A stretch of DNA of 30,564 bases, taken from a virus. The stretch spans positions 1-30,564 of IMG/VR virus record IMGVR_UViG_3300037726_000040. One strand, given 5' to 3'. Below, in pieces: positions 6,198-14,814 of the stretch (position 1 is the stretch's first letter; the number at the start of each line of letters is the position of its first letter). The position numbers were made by a program, and so were the translations under genes. The notes beneath the pieces were generated by a model. It was given only the letters and a program-made list of their open reading frames with translations. It was not told the origin of the DNA and searched no databases.

Positions 6198-7708
6198 TGA
6201 ATCAGGTGAATCGGGCGCAACTCATGCAGATGATGCAAGAGGTGCTCGCCAAACAGAACAGCGGCCAGCCCGCGCGGCTGGTGAAGAGTTTCGACCAGAT
6301 CGCCCGCGATAGCTACCCCCGCGAGCGGGGCGGGTTTACCGGCGACAAGGCCGTGCAGTCACTCCAGAGCGAGATCAACGCGCTCCGCAAAAGTGCAACC
6401 ACCGGAACTACCGAGCCGATCCGGCTGGAAAACCTCGATCCGACGCTAACCGAGGTGCTCTTTACCGAGAGCTGGATCAAGCTGTTCAATGCGGTGCCGC
6501 GTGTCGCCAGCAAAAACCGGCTGTACGAGTACAACCGCAAGATGGACTACGGATCGATCCGCGGCACCGCGGGGTTTGTCGAAGGCGGCGCGCCGCAGGG
6601 ATCGACCGCCACCTATCGCCGCGACACTGCCGAGATCCGCTACCTCGGCGAGCGGGGCGGCGTCACGCACCAGTTGAGCGCAGCGGGCGCCGCCGGTGGG
6701 ACGCAGCTCGATCCGACAGCGGAGGAAAACCGCAACACGACGATCCGCCTGTTGAGCAAGGTCGAGCGCGGCATCGTGAACGGCGATAGCCGGATCCATG
6801 ACACGTCCGGGCAGGTTGTCAACTATGATGGGATCAGGCGCCAGATGGAGTCACAGGCCAGCACGCATGTCATCGACATGCGCGGCGCGCCCATGACGTT
6901 CGATACGCTTGAAACGCTGGCCTATAACCTCTTCACCGAAGGGAAGCTCCTGGGTTTCGATCGGCTGCAAGGCTTCGCATCGCCGTTTGTCCGGAAACAC
7001 TTCGCGTCGCTGATCCTCCACACGGAGCGCTCCGTGCTCAGCGAAACAGGTAAGGGAATGCTCGTCCCGGGCACCCCGTTCAAGGGCTATCAGTCGCAGT
7101 TCGGCTTCATTCCGATCGACGATTCGATTTTCCTGGAGGATGTAGAAGGCTCGCAGCCGCTTTCTGCTCCCGACGTGGGGGCGCCCGATCAGATCGCGGA
7201 GAACGCGGTTACGGCGGTCGCGAGCGATGCATCGGCACTCACCAAACTGGAGGCAGGCACCTACTACTACTGGGTTGCTGCCTTCAATATGAGCGGCGAA
7301 AACGTAGCCCGCGTCTGCGCCAGCGCCCCCACCGCGGGCGATGGGCAGCAGGTGACGATCACCGTCACCAGCCAGCCCACCGGGGCCACGGGCTACCGCA
7401 TCTATCGCGGCATCAGCGACGATCTGAGCAGCGCCCGCTGGATTGCGACGATCCCGAAACCTGGTGCAGGCAACCCCGAATACATCGATCAAGGACAGGT
7501 TATCCCTGACACAGGCACGGCGATCTTCTTCAACGCGGATCCGCAGGACATTGCGATCGCCCAACTCGCACCGCTAACCAAGTGGCCGCTTGCGGTGGTA
7601 AATACGACAGTTGAATTCCTGCTGCTGCTCTATCACACGCTGGTGATCAAGGCGCCCGAGCGGGTGTATGTCTACAAAAACATTGGCCGCACCAGCAGCG
7701 AGGGCTAA
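6197..7708 (+). CDS. Major capsid protein with an Ig/FN3-like insertion
   Basis: A 503-residue protein. ATG 6197 overlaps the previous stop (TGATG) and has GGAGGTG at 6183-6189. The segment LENLDPTLTEVLFTESWIKLF, then GTAGFVEGGAPQ, TAEIRYLGERGGVTHQL and LLSKVERGIVNGD follows the order seen in HK97-fold capsid proteins of myovirus-type phages (N-arm, spine, P-domain). Between residues about 345 and 435 there is a separate beta-sandwich-like module: LEAGTYYYWVAAFN...QPTGATGYRIYRG...EYIDQG, characteristic of FN3/Ig decoration domains. The capsid fold resumes with WPLAVVNTTVEFLLLLYHTLVIKAPE. The first about 70 residues are Gln/Lys rich and probably cleaved during maturation. Size and position between protease/scaffold and head-joining genes support the call. 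Confidence 0.85.
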   Translation: MNQVNRAQLMQMMQEVLAKQNSGQPARLVKSFDQIARDSYPRERGGFTGDKAVQSLQSEINALRKSATTGTTEPIRLENLDPTLTEVLFTESWIKLFNAVPRVASKNRLYEYNRKMDYGSIRGTAGFVEGGAPQGSTATYRRDTAEIRYLGERGGVTHQLSAAGAAGGTQLDPTAEENRNTTIRLLSKVERGIVNGDSRIHDTSGQVVNYDGIRRQMESQASTHVIDMRGAPMTFDTLETLAYNLFTEGKLLGFDRLQGFASPFVRKHFASLILHTERSVLSETGKGMLVPGTPFKGYQSQFGFIPIDDSIFLEDVEGSQPLSAPDVGAPDQIAENAVTAVASDASALTKLEAGTYYYWVAAFNMSGENVARVCASAPTAGDGQQVTITVTSQPTGATGYRIYRGISDDLSSARWIATIPKPGAGNPEYIDQGQVIPDTGTAIFFNADPQDIAIAQLAPLTKWPLAVVNTTVEFLLLLYHTLVIKAPERVYVYKNIGRTSSEG

Positions 7709-7710
7709 CA

Positions 7711-7998
7711 ATGGAACTGCATTCCGCCTATCATAGCCGCGTGAATTTCACGCACGATCAGCAGCACTATGACGTAACGCTGCCCGTCGAGATCGGGACG
7801 GGCAGCGGGCAGGTACCGAAAGCGGCGGCGGATGCCCTGATCGCCCGCCGCCGCGCCGCGGATGAATACTATCTGACAGGCGAGCCAGAGCCGCCGAAAC
7901 AGGCCGCGCCGCCTGCGGACGCGCCCGAGGAAACCGCCGAGGAACCGCCGGAAGGCGACGACAGCAGCAGCACGCGCAGCCGCCGGAGGCGCTCATGA
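7711..7998 (+). CDS. Small head-associated protein with a disordered tail
   Basis: A 95-residue product, ATG 7711, two bases after the capsid stop. The first about 55 residues look folded (HDQQHYDVTLPVEIGTG...). The remainder is Pro/Glu/Ala rich and ends in a very basic RSRRRRS. Proteins of this size and place in phage late operons are often capsid decoration, Rho-like or head-completion factors, but no family is recognised. It overlaps the next start by 4 bases (ATGA). Confidence 0.6.
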   Translation: MELHSAYHSRVNFTHDQQHYDVTLPVEIGTGSGQVPKAAADALIARRRAADEYYLTGEPEPPKQAAPPADAPEETAEEPPEGDDSSSTRSRRRRS

Positions 7999-8642
7999 TC
8001 GCGCCCGATCTGGTGGTCAAGCAGCACGTGGATGCGTGGCTCGCACAGATCCGCGCCCGGCCCGGGCATATTGATGATATTTTCGCCGAGCTTACCGAGG
8101 CGACCCGGGCCGAAATTAAGACCTACATGGCGAGTGCTGAGATCCAGACCCGACTCGGGTGGACGATGCACGCGCCGACGATGCCGATCATAGCGATCAC
8201 CACGAAGGCCGAACAGGAGAGCATGCAACTGATCGGCAGTCATCCGGGCGATCAGGAGATCGGCGGCCAATGGCTGCCAGCCCACCGCGTGGATGGCGCT
8301 GTGTACTACGAGGCCATGACCACGCAGTTTTCAGGTGGGGTGGACGTGGCGATCTATGCGCTCAATCCGACCGAAACGGTGTGGTTAGTCGTCATGGTCA
8401 AATGGGTCTTGATGGTCGCTCGGAAGGATATGGAAGACATCGGCATGGTCGAGCAACTGTTGAGCGTGACTGATTTCATGCCCGCGCCTGACTATCCACA
8501 ACCTGATCCAGCTTACACGCGCGTCGTGTCCATGCGGTATACCACCTTTGTCGATGCAACGCTTGAGGATCACGACGGCGCGAGCCTGATCGATCCGAGT
8601 GATGTACTGGTGATCAATACGGAGGATCCGAGCAGTGAATAA
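7995..8642 (+). CDS. Putative neck / tail-completion protein
   Basis: A 215-residue protein starting ATGA-coupled to the previous gene. It has an alpha-helical N-terminus (WLAQIRARPGHIDDIFAEL) and a beta-rich middle (GGVDVAIYALNPTETVWLVVMVKWVLMVARKDM). The hydrophobic stretch is buried-strand or helix-like rather than a clear membrane anchor. Position between the capsid and the tail sheath is where tail terminator and connector proteins lie in myovirus operons. The specific role is inferred from order only. Confidence 0.55.
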   Translation: MIAPDLVVKQHVDAWLAQIRARPGHIDDIFAELTEATRAEIKTYMASAEIQTRLGWTMHAPTMPIIAITTKAEQESMQLIGSHPGDQEIGGQWLPAHRVDGAVYYEAMTTQFSGGVDVAIYALNPTETVWLVVMVKWVLMVARKDMEDIGMVEQLLSVTDFMPAPDYPQPDPAYTRVVSMRYTTFVDATLEDHDGASLIDPSDVLVINTEDPSSE

Positions 8643-8949
8643 GAAGAAGAGTGAAGACACCGCAACGACTGAAGAGGCCACCACGACCGAGGCCGCGCCG
8701 GAGGGTGCCACGACCGCGCCGGAGGCGTACACCGGCCCGACCGCGCGCCTTGCCCCTTCATCCGCACCACGAACCGCGCCCGAGCGGCAGGTGAATGTGG
8801 CAGATTGGGCCGCGACAAAAATGGAACGACGCGAGATCGGCGGGCAACTGGCCTATGCGTTTGTGCAGGGCTACCCTACCGATACCGCCACCCCCAGCGA
8901 GCTGGAGCAGGCGCTACAGGCGTTTCGCTCCCGCCCTATAAAGGAGTAG
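8635..8949 (+). CDS. Small virion-region protein with a Thr/Ala/Glu-rich N-terminus, GTG start
   Basis: A 104-residue product. The likely start is GTG 8635, with GGAGGA at 8621-8626, overlapping the previous stop by 8 bases. Residues 2-50 are low-complexity (Thr, Glu, Ala, Pro) and probably disordered. Residues 51-104 form a compact segment (NVADWAATKMERREIGGQLAYAFVQGYP). It immediately precedes the tail sheath gene. The family is not recognised; a neck or sheath-joining role is only a positional guess. Confidence 0.55.
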   Translation: MNKKKSEDTATTEEATTTEAAPEGATTAPEAYTGPTARLAPSSAPRTAPERQVNVADWAATKMERREIGGQLAYAFVQGYPTDTATPSELEQALQAFRSRPIKE

Positions 8950-8955
8950 TGACTC

Positions 8956-10653
8956 ATGCCAGTTCAGGCTGCGGGGCGCCTGCTTGTTGCGCCCCAGACC
9001 GTTTCTGTGGTGATTGATGATCTGACGCTCGGGTCATCATCTACCACATCCAGCGTGATCGCGCTTGTTGGCACCAGCGAGGGCGGCACGCCGCGCGAAT
9101 GGACATATTGCAACAGCTACAATCAGGTACGTGATCAGTTTCGCGGGGGCAACCTCGTGGAGCTGGCGCAGCGGCTTTACAGTCCCGCCGCCGGGGAGCC
9201 GGGCGCGAACCGGGTGCTGGTCTATCGCGTTGATCTCGGGGTGCAAGCGAGTGCGGTGATCCAGGATGCGGCGACAACTGACACCGTGATCGATCTGGTT
9301 TCGCGCGACTATGGCGCGCATACCAACCAGATCCAGGTCAAGATCGAGGCGGGCTCAAGTGCAGGCTACAAGGCCGGCGTCAAGGGCCCGGATAGTACGC
9401 TCGTGACCTCGAAGGATAACATTCAGCGCGCTATGCTGAGCGTGCAATACACCGGCAGCGGCACGACCGCGACGATCACCGTCGCCAGCACCGGCGTGAC
9501 CACAACCATCGACGCGACGCCCACCGAGTACACCTTTGCCACCTATGGCACGGTACAGGCGATCGCCGATGCCCTGATCGCCACGGGCGACTATGCGATC
9601 AGCGTGATCGGGAGTGCCGACGCTGCCAGCAGCACGCTGGATTTTGTCACGGATGCGAACATCAAGGCCAGCGCGCAGACGCTCACGGCGCACAACCAGG
9701 CCGTGATCGATTGGCTCAACACCGAAACCTCGCTGGTCACTGCCACGCGCGGCGCCGCGGCACACGCCGGGAAGGCACTCGAGGACATGGCGGCCTTCCG
9801 CTACCTCACCGGCGGATCGTCGGGCGGCGCGGTCGTGACAGACGATTATGACAACGCGCTTTCAGCACTGCAAGGCGAGCATTGCGACATTGTGTGCACA
9901 GATAGTGCCGACGCTGCTGTGCACGCGCTGGTGAGCGCGCATTGTGTACTGATGAGCCAGACGGGCGCGAACCGCGAGCGGATCGGTGTGGCTGCCGGGG
10001 GCAGCGACGTAGCCGACGCGATCAGCCGGGCCCAGGCGATCAACAGTGAGCGCATGGTGCTTGCCTATCCGGCACTCAAGGACTACAACAGCGCGGGCGA
10101 GCTGGTCACGCTGGGCGCGGCGCACACCGCCGCGGCAATCGCGGGACTGATCGCCGGATCGCCGATTTCGGAGCCGATTACGCGCAAGAGCGTGCGCTGT
10201 GTGGGCCCCGCGGTCAAGCTCTCGCCGTCGGATATTGATGATCTGCTGCTCGGGGGTGTACTGCCGATCGAGGTGTATCGCACCGGCGGCGCGCGCGTTG
10301 CTCAGGGCATCCTCACTCGCAGCGACGGCGCGAACGCGATGCAGCGGGAGATCAGTAGCCGCCGCGCCGCGGATGTCACGGTCGTCAGCGTCCGGGATCG
10401 GCTGGACTCGCAACTCGTCGGGGTGGCTTCAGGGCCGCTCTACGCGCAGCAGGCGATCAGTATGACCAATTCAGTGCTCAATCAGTTGACGAACGAGGGG
10501 ATCCTCGTTGGCGATAGCAGCCAGCCCGCCTACAGCGACGTAAGCGCAGAGATCAGCGGCGAGCTGCTCACGGTTTCGTTTCGGGCCAGCGTCGTCACAC
10601 CCGGAAACTACGTGATCGTCCGGGCCACGTTGGGCGCCTATAGCGCATCATAA
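8956..10653 (+). CDS. Contractile tail sheath protein
   Basis: A 565-residue protein, ATG 8956 with AGGAG upstream. It opens with the typical sheath start (VSVVIDDLTLG...SSVIALVGTSEGGTP.EWTYCNSYNQVRDQF) and contains DYGAHTNQIQVKIEAG. A beta-rich, Thr-rich insertion at about 160-260 resembles the surface domain of long sheath proteins. The conserved C-terminal core carries LTGGSSGG, MVLAYPALKDYNS, AAAIAGLIAG, VLPIEVYRTGGARVAQGILTRS and IVRATLGAYSAS. Sheath subunits form the contractile outer tube and contract on adsorption. This gene, with the tube gene next to it, identifies the particle as a myovirus-type phage. Confidence 0.93.
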   Translation: MPVQAAGRLLVAPQTVSVVIDDLTLGSSSTTSSVIALVGTSEGGTPREWTYCNSYNQVRDQFRGGNLVELAQRLYSPAAGEPGANRVLVYRVDLGVQASAVIQDAATTDTVIDLVSRDYGAHTNQIQVKIEAGSSAGYKAGVKGPDSTLVTSKDNIQRAMLSVQYTGSGTTATITVASTGVTTTIDATPTEYTFATYGTVQAIADALIATGDYAISVIGSADAASSTLDFVTDANIKASAQTLTAHNQAVIDWLNTETSLVTATRGAAAHAGKALEDMAAFRYLTGGSSGGAVVTDDYDNALSALQGEHCDIVCTDSADAAVHALVSAHCVLMSQTGANRERIGVAAGGSDVADAISRAQAINSERMVLAYPALKDYNSAGELVTLGAAHTAAAIAGLIAGSPISEPITRKSVRCVGPAVKLSPSDIDDLLLGGVLPIEVYRTGGARVAQGILTRSDGANAMQREISSRRAADVTVVSVRDRLDSQLVGVASGPLYAQQAISMTNSVLNQLTNEGILVGDSSQPAYSDVSAEISGELLTVSFRASVVTPGNYVIVRATLGAYSAS

Positions 10654-10662
10654 GGAGGAGTC

Positions 10663-11085
10663 ATGCCACGCGAACACACCATGGTGCGAACCGGAAACCA
10701 TTTGCGTATCACCATGGACGGGCAAACTGTTGGCCTGATGCAGTCGATCGATTGCTCAGATGACTACGGAGTCGAGCCACAAAGCGGGATCGGGGATATC
10801 CACGTGAAGGAGTATGTCCCTACCGTGGCACGGCACACCTTGCAGACCAACTTCGCCGTGCTCAAAAATGAGTTGCTAGTAGAGAAAGGCTTCGTTCCGG
10901 GCAATGGAGACGACGCCCTGCGGGGGCTCGTTTTTGATGTGGAGATCTTCGACACCCGCGAAGGGAAGCTGGTCAAGAAATACCGCAATTGCACGTATGC
11001 ATCCGGTTCAGCGCAATTCCAGGCGCACCGGACAATCATGCGGAATGCCACCTTTATGGCATTGGACACCGAAGGCGATATGTAG
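10663..11085 (+). CDS. Tail tube protein (XkdM-like)
   Basis: A 140-residue protein, ATG 10663 with AAGGAGGAG upstream. It is beta-rich: HTMVRTGNHLRITMDGQTVGLMQSI, GDIHVKEYVPTVARHTLQTNF, FDVEIFDTREGKLVKKYRNCTY, AHRTIMRNATFMAL, matching the layout of the small tube proteins that follow the sheath gene in contractile phages. Tube subunits stack as hexameric rings inside the sheath. Size and position are as expected. A 9-bp hairpin follows the stop codon. Confidence 0.88.
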   Translation: MPREHTMVRTGNHLRITMDGQTVGLMQSIDCSDDYGVEPQSGIGDIHVKEYVPTVARHTLQTNFAVLKNELLVEKGFVPGNGDDALRGLVFDVEIFDTREGKLVKKYRNCTYASGSAQFQAHRTIMRNATFMALDTEGDM

Positions 11086-11102
11086 CCGCCGGATGAGGGA
11101 TG

Positions 11103-11129
11103 CACGCCCCGTCGCACTGGCGGGGCGTG
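11103..11129 (+). promoter_or_regulatory. Intra-operon hairpin after the tube gene
   Basis: CACGCCCCG (11103-11111) and CGGGGCGTG (11121-11129) form a perfect 9-bp stem with a 9-nt loop. No T-run follows, so it is not a classical terminator. It probably stabilises the abundant sheath/tube message or reduces expression of the tail chaperone and tape measure genes. Confidence 0.65.
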
Positions 11130-11149
11130 TGGTGTGAACAAGGAGCCTC

Positions 11150-11470
11150 ATGGAAACCTTTAACGTCACCACGCCCGCCGGAACCTTTACCTTTGCGGGC
11201 GATCTGACTATCCGCGAACGGATCCGCCTGCGCCCGCTGGCAGAGGAAATCTACGGCGGGCCTATCCCCGAGGGGGACAGCAATTTACACGCCGATCTGG
11301 CGTTTGTGCTGGCCGAACTGCAAACCGCCTGCCGCCAGGCGCCCGCCGGGTGGGACTGGGAAAAACTCACCGATGTGGCCGCGCTTGTCCAGGTCTGGGA
11401 GGGCTACCAGAGCAACGGAGCGACGTTTCGTGCGGGAGTGGACGCGCACGAAACGCCAGCGAGCGCATGA
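11150..11470 (+). CDS. Tail assembly chaperone, short form (gpG-like)
   Basis: A 106-residue protein, ATG 11150 with AAGGAG upstream. The sequence (LTIRERIRLRPLAEEIYGG, LAFVLAELQTACRQAPAGWDWEKL, LVQVWEGY) has the size, helix content and position of the first tail assembly chaperone found just before the tape measure gene in many tailed phages. Its 3' end overlaps an open frame that continues to 11747 in the +1 (equivalently -2) frame. This matches the gpG/gpGT arrangement where a fraction of ribosomes shift to make a longer form. Chaperones coat the tape measure during tail assembly and are absent from mature virions. Confidence 0.8.
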   Translation: METFNVTTPAGTFTFAGDLTIRERIRLRPLAEEIYGGPIPEGDSNLHADLAFVLAELQTACRQAPAGWDWEKLTDVAALVQVWEGYQSNGATFRAGVDAHETPASA

Positions 11471-11747
11471 GGCCGCGCGGGGCGTTGATTTCTGGTTTCG
11501 CCAGCATTACCAGCTCCCGCCGTCCGATCCGCGCTATCTGGACACGACCGCATTACAACGCCTCGATGAGTTCTATACGCATCAGGCATACCAGCGGATG
11601 ATCAAGGGCGAATCGACCACGGAGAGCTACCAGACCGATCTGGATGAAGAGGGCCTGCTATCGGAGTTGGACGATATTGACGGGGATGCGTGGGAAGACA
11701 TCCCGGCAATGCCTGAGGATATCATGAGCGAGATCGATAGGCTCTAA
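11430..11747 (+). CDS. Tail assembly chaperone extension (T part; frameshift product or GTG start)
   Basis: This frame is open across the end of the gpG-like gene and runs to a TAA 2 bases before the tape measure start. Protein-like sequence begins around the overlap (KRQRAHEAARGVDFWFRQHYQLPPSDPRYLDT...) and ends in an acidic stretch. It may be translated by programmed frameshifting from the upstream gene: TTT C at 11426-11429 would allow a +1 slip of tRNA-Phe, though a -2 shift elsewhere in the overlap is also possible. The alternative is an independent start at GTG 11430, with GGAG at 11417-11420. Upstream of the overlap the frame reads as shadow sequence, so the ATG at 11304 is not believed. 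Confidence 0.7.
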   Translation: MREWTRTKRQRAHEAARGVDFWFRQHYQLPPSDPRYLDTTALQRLDEFYTHQAYQRMIKGESTTESYQTDLDEEGLLSELDDIDGDAWEDIPAMPEDIMSEIDRL

Positions 11748-11748
11748 T

Positions 11749-14700
11749 ATGCCGAATATCGACATTGAAGTAAAGGGACGCGCCGATCTGCGCGGCCTGC
11801 TCGATAGCCTCAAGCAGGCCGGGAAAGAAGGCGAAGGGCTGCGCGGCATCCTTGAAAGGGCCGGGCGGCAGATCCGCGAGCTCGGCAGCGCGCGCACGGG
11901 GCAAGACCTGACGCAGGCGCTATCCAAGGCGCGTGAAGAGGTCGATCGCCTCGAAAAGGAGATCGACGCGGGCGGCGGCGGCTTGCCCGAGCTGAACAAG
12001 CAGCTTGAGGAGGCGCGCGCGAACGTCACAAACCTGGAAGGCCAGATCGAGCGCAGCGACGACACCCGCGGCGGTCTGGGAGGCCAGATCGGCGGCTTTG
12101 CCCAGCAGAACCTTGGGCGCCTTGCAACACTTACCGCCGGGGGCCTTGGCGCGGGCGCGATGTACAGTCGTGTCGCCGGGGGCCTCGAATCCTACCGCGA
12201 GCATATCAAGATCCTCGATGACGAAGCGCGCGCCGTCAAGGCGTTAGGCCGCTCGTATGCCGAATACCGCGATGAAGTGCTTGCCGCGGGCCGCGCACAT
12301 GGCTTCCACAACGACCAGGTGATCGCGCTCAATCGGATGATCGCCCGCACCGAGGGCCGCGCCGGTGCCGAAGGCGTTGCCGATCAGGTGCAGGTGCAGG
12401 CAGGCTTCGCGCGCGCCTATGGTATGGATCTGATGGAGTCGGGCGGCTACTTCCGTGGCGCTGCCCAGATGGGAATCACGTCCGGACGGAACGCGCAACT
12501 TGAGCCGCGCCAGTTTGCGGCACTGATCGCCGACGCGGTGAGCGCGGGCGAGATGCAAGGCCGCGAGGGAGAGGTGATCGGGGCGATCACGGGCCTGACC
12601 CAGACCATGAGCAGTCGCCTGCTCACCCCAACCGGCACCGACACCGCCGCCGCGGCGCTGGCGACACTGAATGCAACCGGCATCCGGGGCATGCAGGGGC
12701 AGCAGGGCGCTGCGCTGCTGGGGCAAATGAACCAGGCGATCACCAATCCGCAAGGCGAGGCGGCGGAGCTGTTCATGTACCGCACGCTCGCAGGTGGGGA
12801 GCCGGGCGCGCTTTCGCTGGCACAGTACGAATACCTCAAAGAGGAGGGGCTTGCAGGCACGGGCCCCACCGGCAAGAGCAACTTGCAGGCGGTCATGGAG
12901 TCCGTGAGCCAGATCGACCTGCCTGAAGAATACCGCCTGATGGCAGCCAGCAAGCTCACGGGCCTGTCAATGCATCAGTATGAGGGTCTGGAACAGGCAT
13001 TCATGCAGGATGGGCAGTTCCAGGCCGCGCGCCTCGGGGGACTGCAAGAGCAGCTCGGGGAGCAGGGACTCCAGGATGTTGATGTCAGCTCGTGGGGCTT
13101 GCTTGCCGATATTCAGAACGCAGAGACGCCCGAACAGATCGCCGCCGCCGCGCGCGAATTTGAGCAACTCACCGGGCAAGAAGCGGTCAGCACGACCGAT
13201 CGCGACGCGCTCTTTGAACAGGTTGCCCAGGCGGGCAAGGATGGCGCGCTACTGTCGGAGGGGCAAGAGCGCGCGAAACTCGAAAGTGACATGACGGCTG
13301 CTGCCGAGCAGAGCGGGAAGAAGCTCTACGAGCTTGCAAATGCTGCCGATCAACTGGCGTTGAAGTTTATGGAGATCGGCGGCATGGCACCCGGCCCGCT
13401 GGGTGGGCTGGCGCCGATCGCCATGGGCGGCGCGGCGGGCGCGGGCGCGTCCGCGGCGGGCCAGTGGGCCCTGGGTAAGGCAGGTACCGCGATCGGCGCC
13501 CGGCTGGGCATCGGCGGCGCGGTCAGTGCCGCCGGGGGTGCTGCTGCCGGGGGCGGGGGTATTCTCAGCACGATCGGCGGGGCGCTGGGTATCGGGGGGG
13601 CAGGGGCCGCCACCGGGGCCGCGGGCGCCGCCACCGGCGGCGGGGGTATTCTCGGATCGATCGGGAGCGCGCTCGGGCTCGGTGGCGCCGCAGGTGCTAC
13701 CGGCGCAGCAGGGGCAGCGGGTGCGACCGGCGCCGCGGGTGCGACCGGCGCCGCAGGGGCCACCGGGGCAGCAGGGGCAGGCGCGACGATCGCGGGCGTG
13801 CTGGCACCGCTGGCTGCCGTGTTCGGCGGATCGGAGATCGCCCACCGCGGGCTGGGCACCGAGCGCATCTTGAGCGAACACCACCGCGAAACGATGGGGC
13901 GCGGCGTGCAGCAGCTCACATCCGGCGAGCAAGGGATCGGCGATGTTGCCGAGGGCGTTGGGGCGGTCGCGTGGAGCATCCCCAGCGTGATCGCGGGCGC
14001 CGGGGGCGGGGCCTGGAATGCCCTGACTGGCGGGGAAGGTGGCTTTCAGGAAGGCTACCGAGATACCTTTTTCGGCATGCATCGCTTCGATACCGCCGGG
14101 CGCCGCCAGTGGGAGGCCGAAGAGGCGCGCGAGCAAGTCGCGCAGGAGGGCCGCCAGGAGGCCGAACGCGAGCAACCCGAAGCCGACAGCGACGCCGAGG
14201 CGCTCATGACCTTCGCGGGCGCGCTCGACGAAGCCACGCGCGCCTTGCGCGGGTTCCGGGGCGCAGTTGAGGGACGCGCGATCGACCAGGCCGACACCGA
14301 ACCCGCCGCGGGGCCTGCTGCTGAGCAGGCCGATCCCGATCGCGCGTCCCAACGCATGAAACAACGCCCGGGCGCGGGGGAGGTGCCCACGCTGGCACCA
14401 GGGGCCGATCTGGCACCGTTCGCAGGTATAACCGGCGGGCCGTTCTCAACCCGAGAACCCGCCGCGGGTGGTCTCACTGGCAACGTTGCCAGTGAGCGCG
14501 CGCCGATCGTCGCCAGTGCCGCGGGCGGCTGGTGGAATGTGCCAGAGGATGAGCAGCCCGCGCTGCTCCACCGGCAAGAAATGGTACTCCCTGCCAATCT
14601 GGCGCAGGACTTGCGCGAACAGATCGAGCGACCCGCGATCACGGCAGACGAGGCGCAGGAGGCCGCGATCAATGTGCGCGTGCAGATCGACCCGATCCGC

Positions 14701-14814
14701 ATCGAATGGCCCGGCGGCGGCACGACCGTACAGCCCCGCGCTACGCAGCAGCAAGATCCTTTCGCTGGCATCCGCATGAACACGCCCGATCGGCGTCCCG
14801 GGGGCATGTTATGA
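11749..14814 (+). CDS. Tail tape measure protein
   Basis: A 1021-residue protein and the largest gene here, directly after the chaperones. The N-terminus (1-115) is a charged coiled coil (LTQALSKAREEVDRLEKEI). A long helical body follows, with Gly/Ala-rich hydrophobic stretches at about 545-620 that fit the membrane-interacting part of tape measures. Residues about 647-680 are a collagen-like tract of repeated GATGAAGAA units. A second Glu/Arg/Gln coiled coil lies at about 785-820. Tape measures set tail length and are ejected ahead of DNA. The last codons overlap the hub gene start (ATGA). Confidence 0.93.
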   Translation: MPNIDIEVKGRADLRGLLDSLKQAGKEGEGLRGILERAGRQIRELGSARTGQDLTQALSKAREEVDRLEKEIDAGGGGLPELNKQLEEARANVTNLEGQIERSDDTRGGLGGQIGGFAQQNLGRLATLTAGGLGAGAMYSRVAGGLESYREHIKILDDEARAVKALGRSYAEYRDEVLAAGRAHGFHNDQVIALNRMIARTEGRAGAEGVADQVQVQAGFARAYGMDLMESGGYFRGAAQMGITSGRNAQLEPRQFAALIADAVSAGEMQGREGEVIGAITGLTQTMSSRLLTPTGTDTAAAALATLNATGIRGMQGQQGAALLGQMNQAITNPQGEAAELFMYRTLAGGEPGALSLAQYEYLKEEGLAGTGPTGKSNLQAVMESVSQIDLPEEYRLMAASKLTGLSMHQYEGLEQAFMQDGQFQAARLGGLQEQLGEQGLQDVDVSSWGLLADIQNAETPEQIAAAAREFEQLTGQEAVSTTDRDALFEQVAQAGKDGALLSEGQERAKLESDMTAAAEQSGKKLYELANAADQLALKFMEIGGMAPGPLGGLAPIAMGGAAGAGASAAGQWALGKAGTAIGARLGIGGAVSAAGGAAAGGGGILSTIGGALGIGGAGAATGAAGAATGGGGILGSIGSALGLGGAAGATGAAGAAGATGAAGATGAAGATGAAGAGATIAGVLAPLAAVFGGSEIAHRGLGTERILSEHHRETMGRGVQQLTSGEQGIGDVAEGVGAVAWSIPSVIAGAGGGAWNALTGGEGGFQEGYRDTFFGMHRFDTAGRRQWEAEEAREQVAQEGRQEAEREQPEADSDAEALMTFAGALDEATRALRGFRGAVEGRAIDQADTEPAAGPAAEQADPDRASQRMKQRPGAGEVPTLAPGADLAPFAGITGGPFSTREPAAGGLTGNVASERAPIVASAAGGWWNVPEDEQPALLHRQEMVLPANLAQDLREQIERPAITADEAQEAAINVRVQIDPIRIEWPGGGTTVQPRATQQQDPFAGIRMNTPDRRPGGML

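Noticed and set aside
11103-11129. Hairpin after the tube gene as an intrinsic terminator
   Set aside because: There is no T-run after the stem and the operon clearly continues, so it is listed as a regulatory hairpin only.
13690-13785. Repetitive GC-rich tract considered as a DNA repeat or CRISPR-like array
   Set aside because: The repeats are in phase with the tape measure frame and encode a collagen-like Gly-Ala-Thr tract; no spacer-repeat structure exists here or elsewhere in the window.
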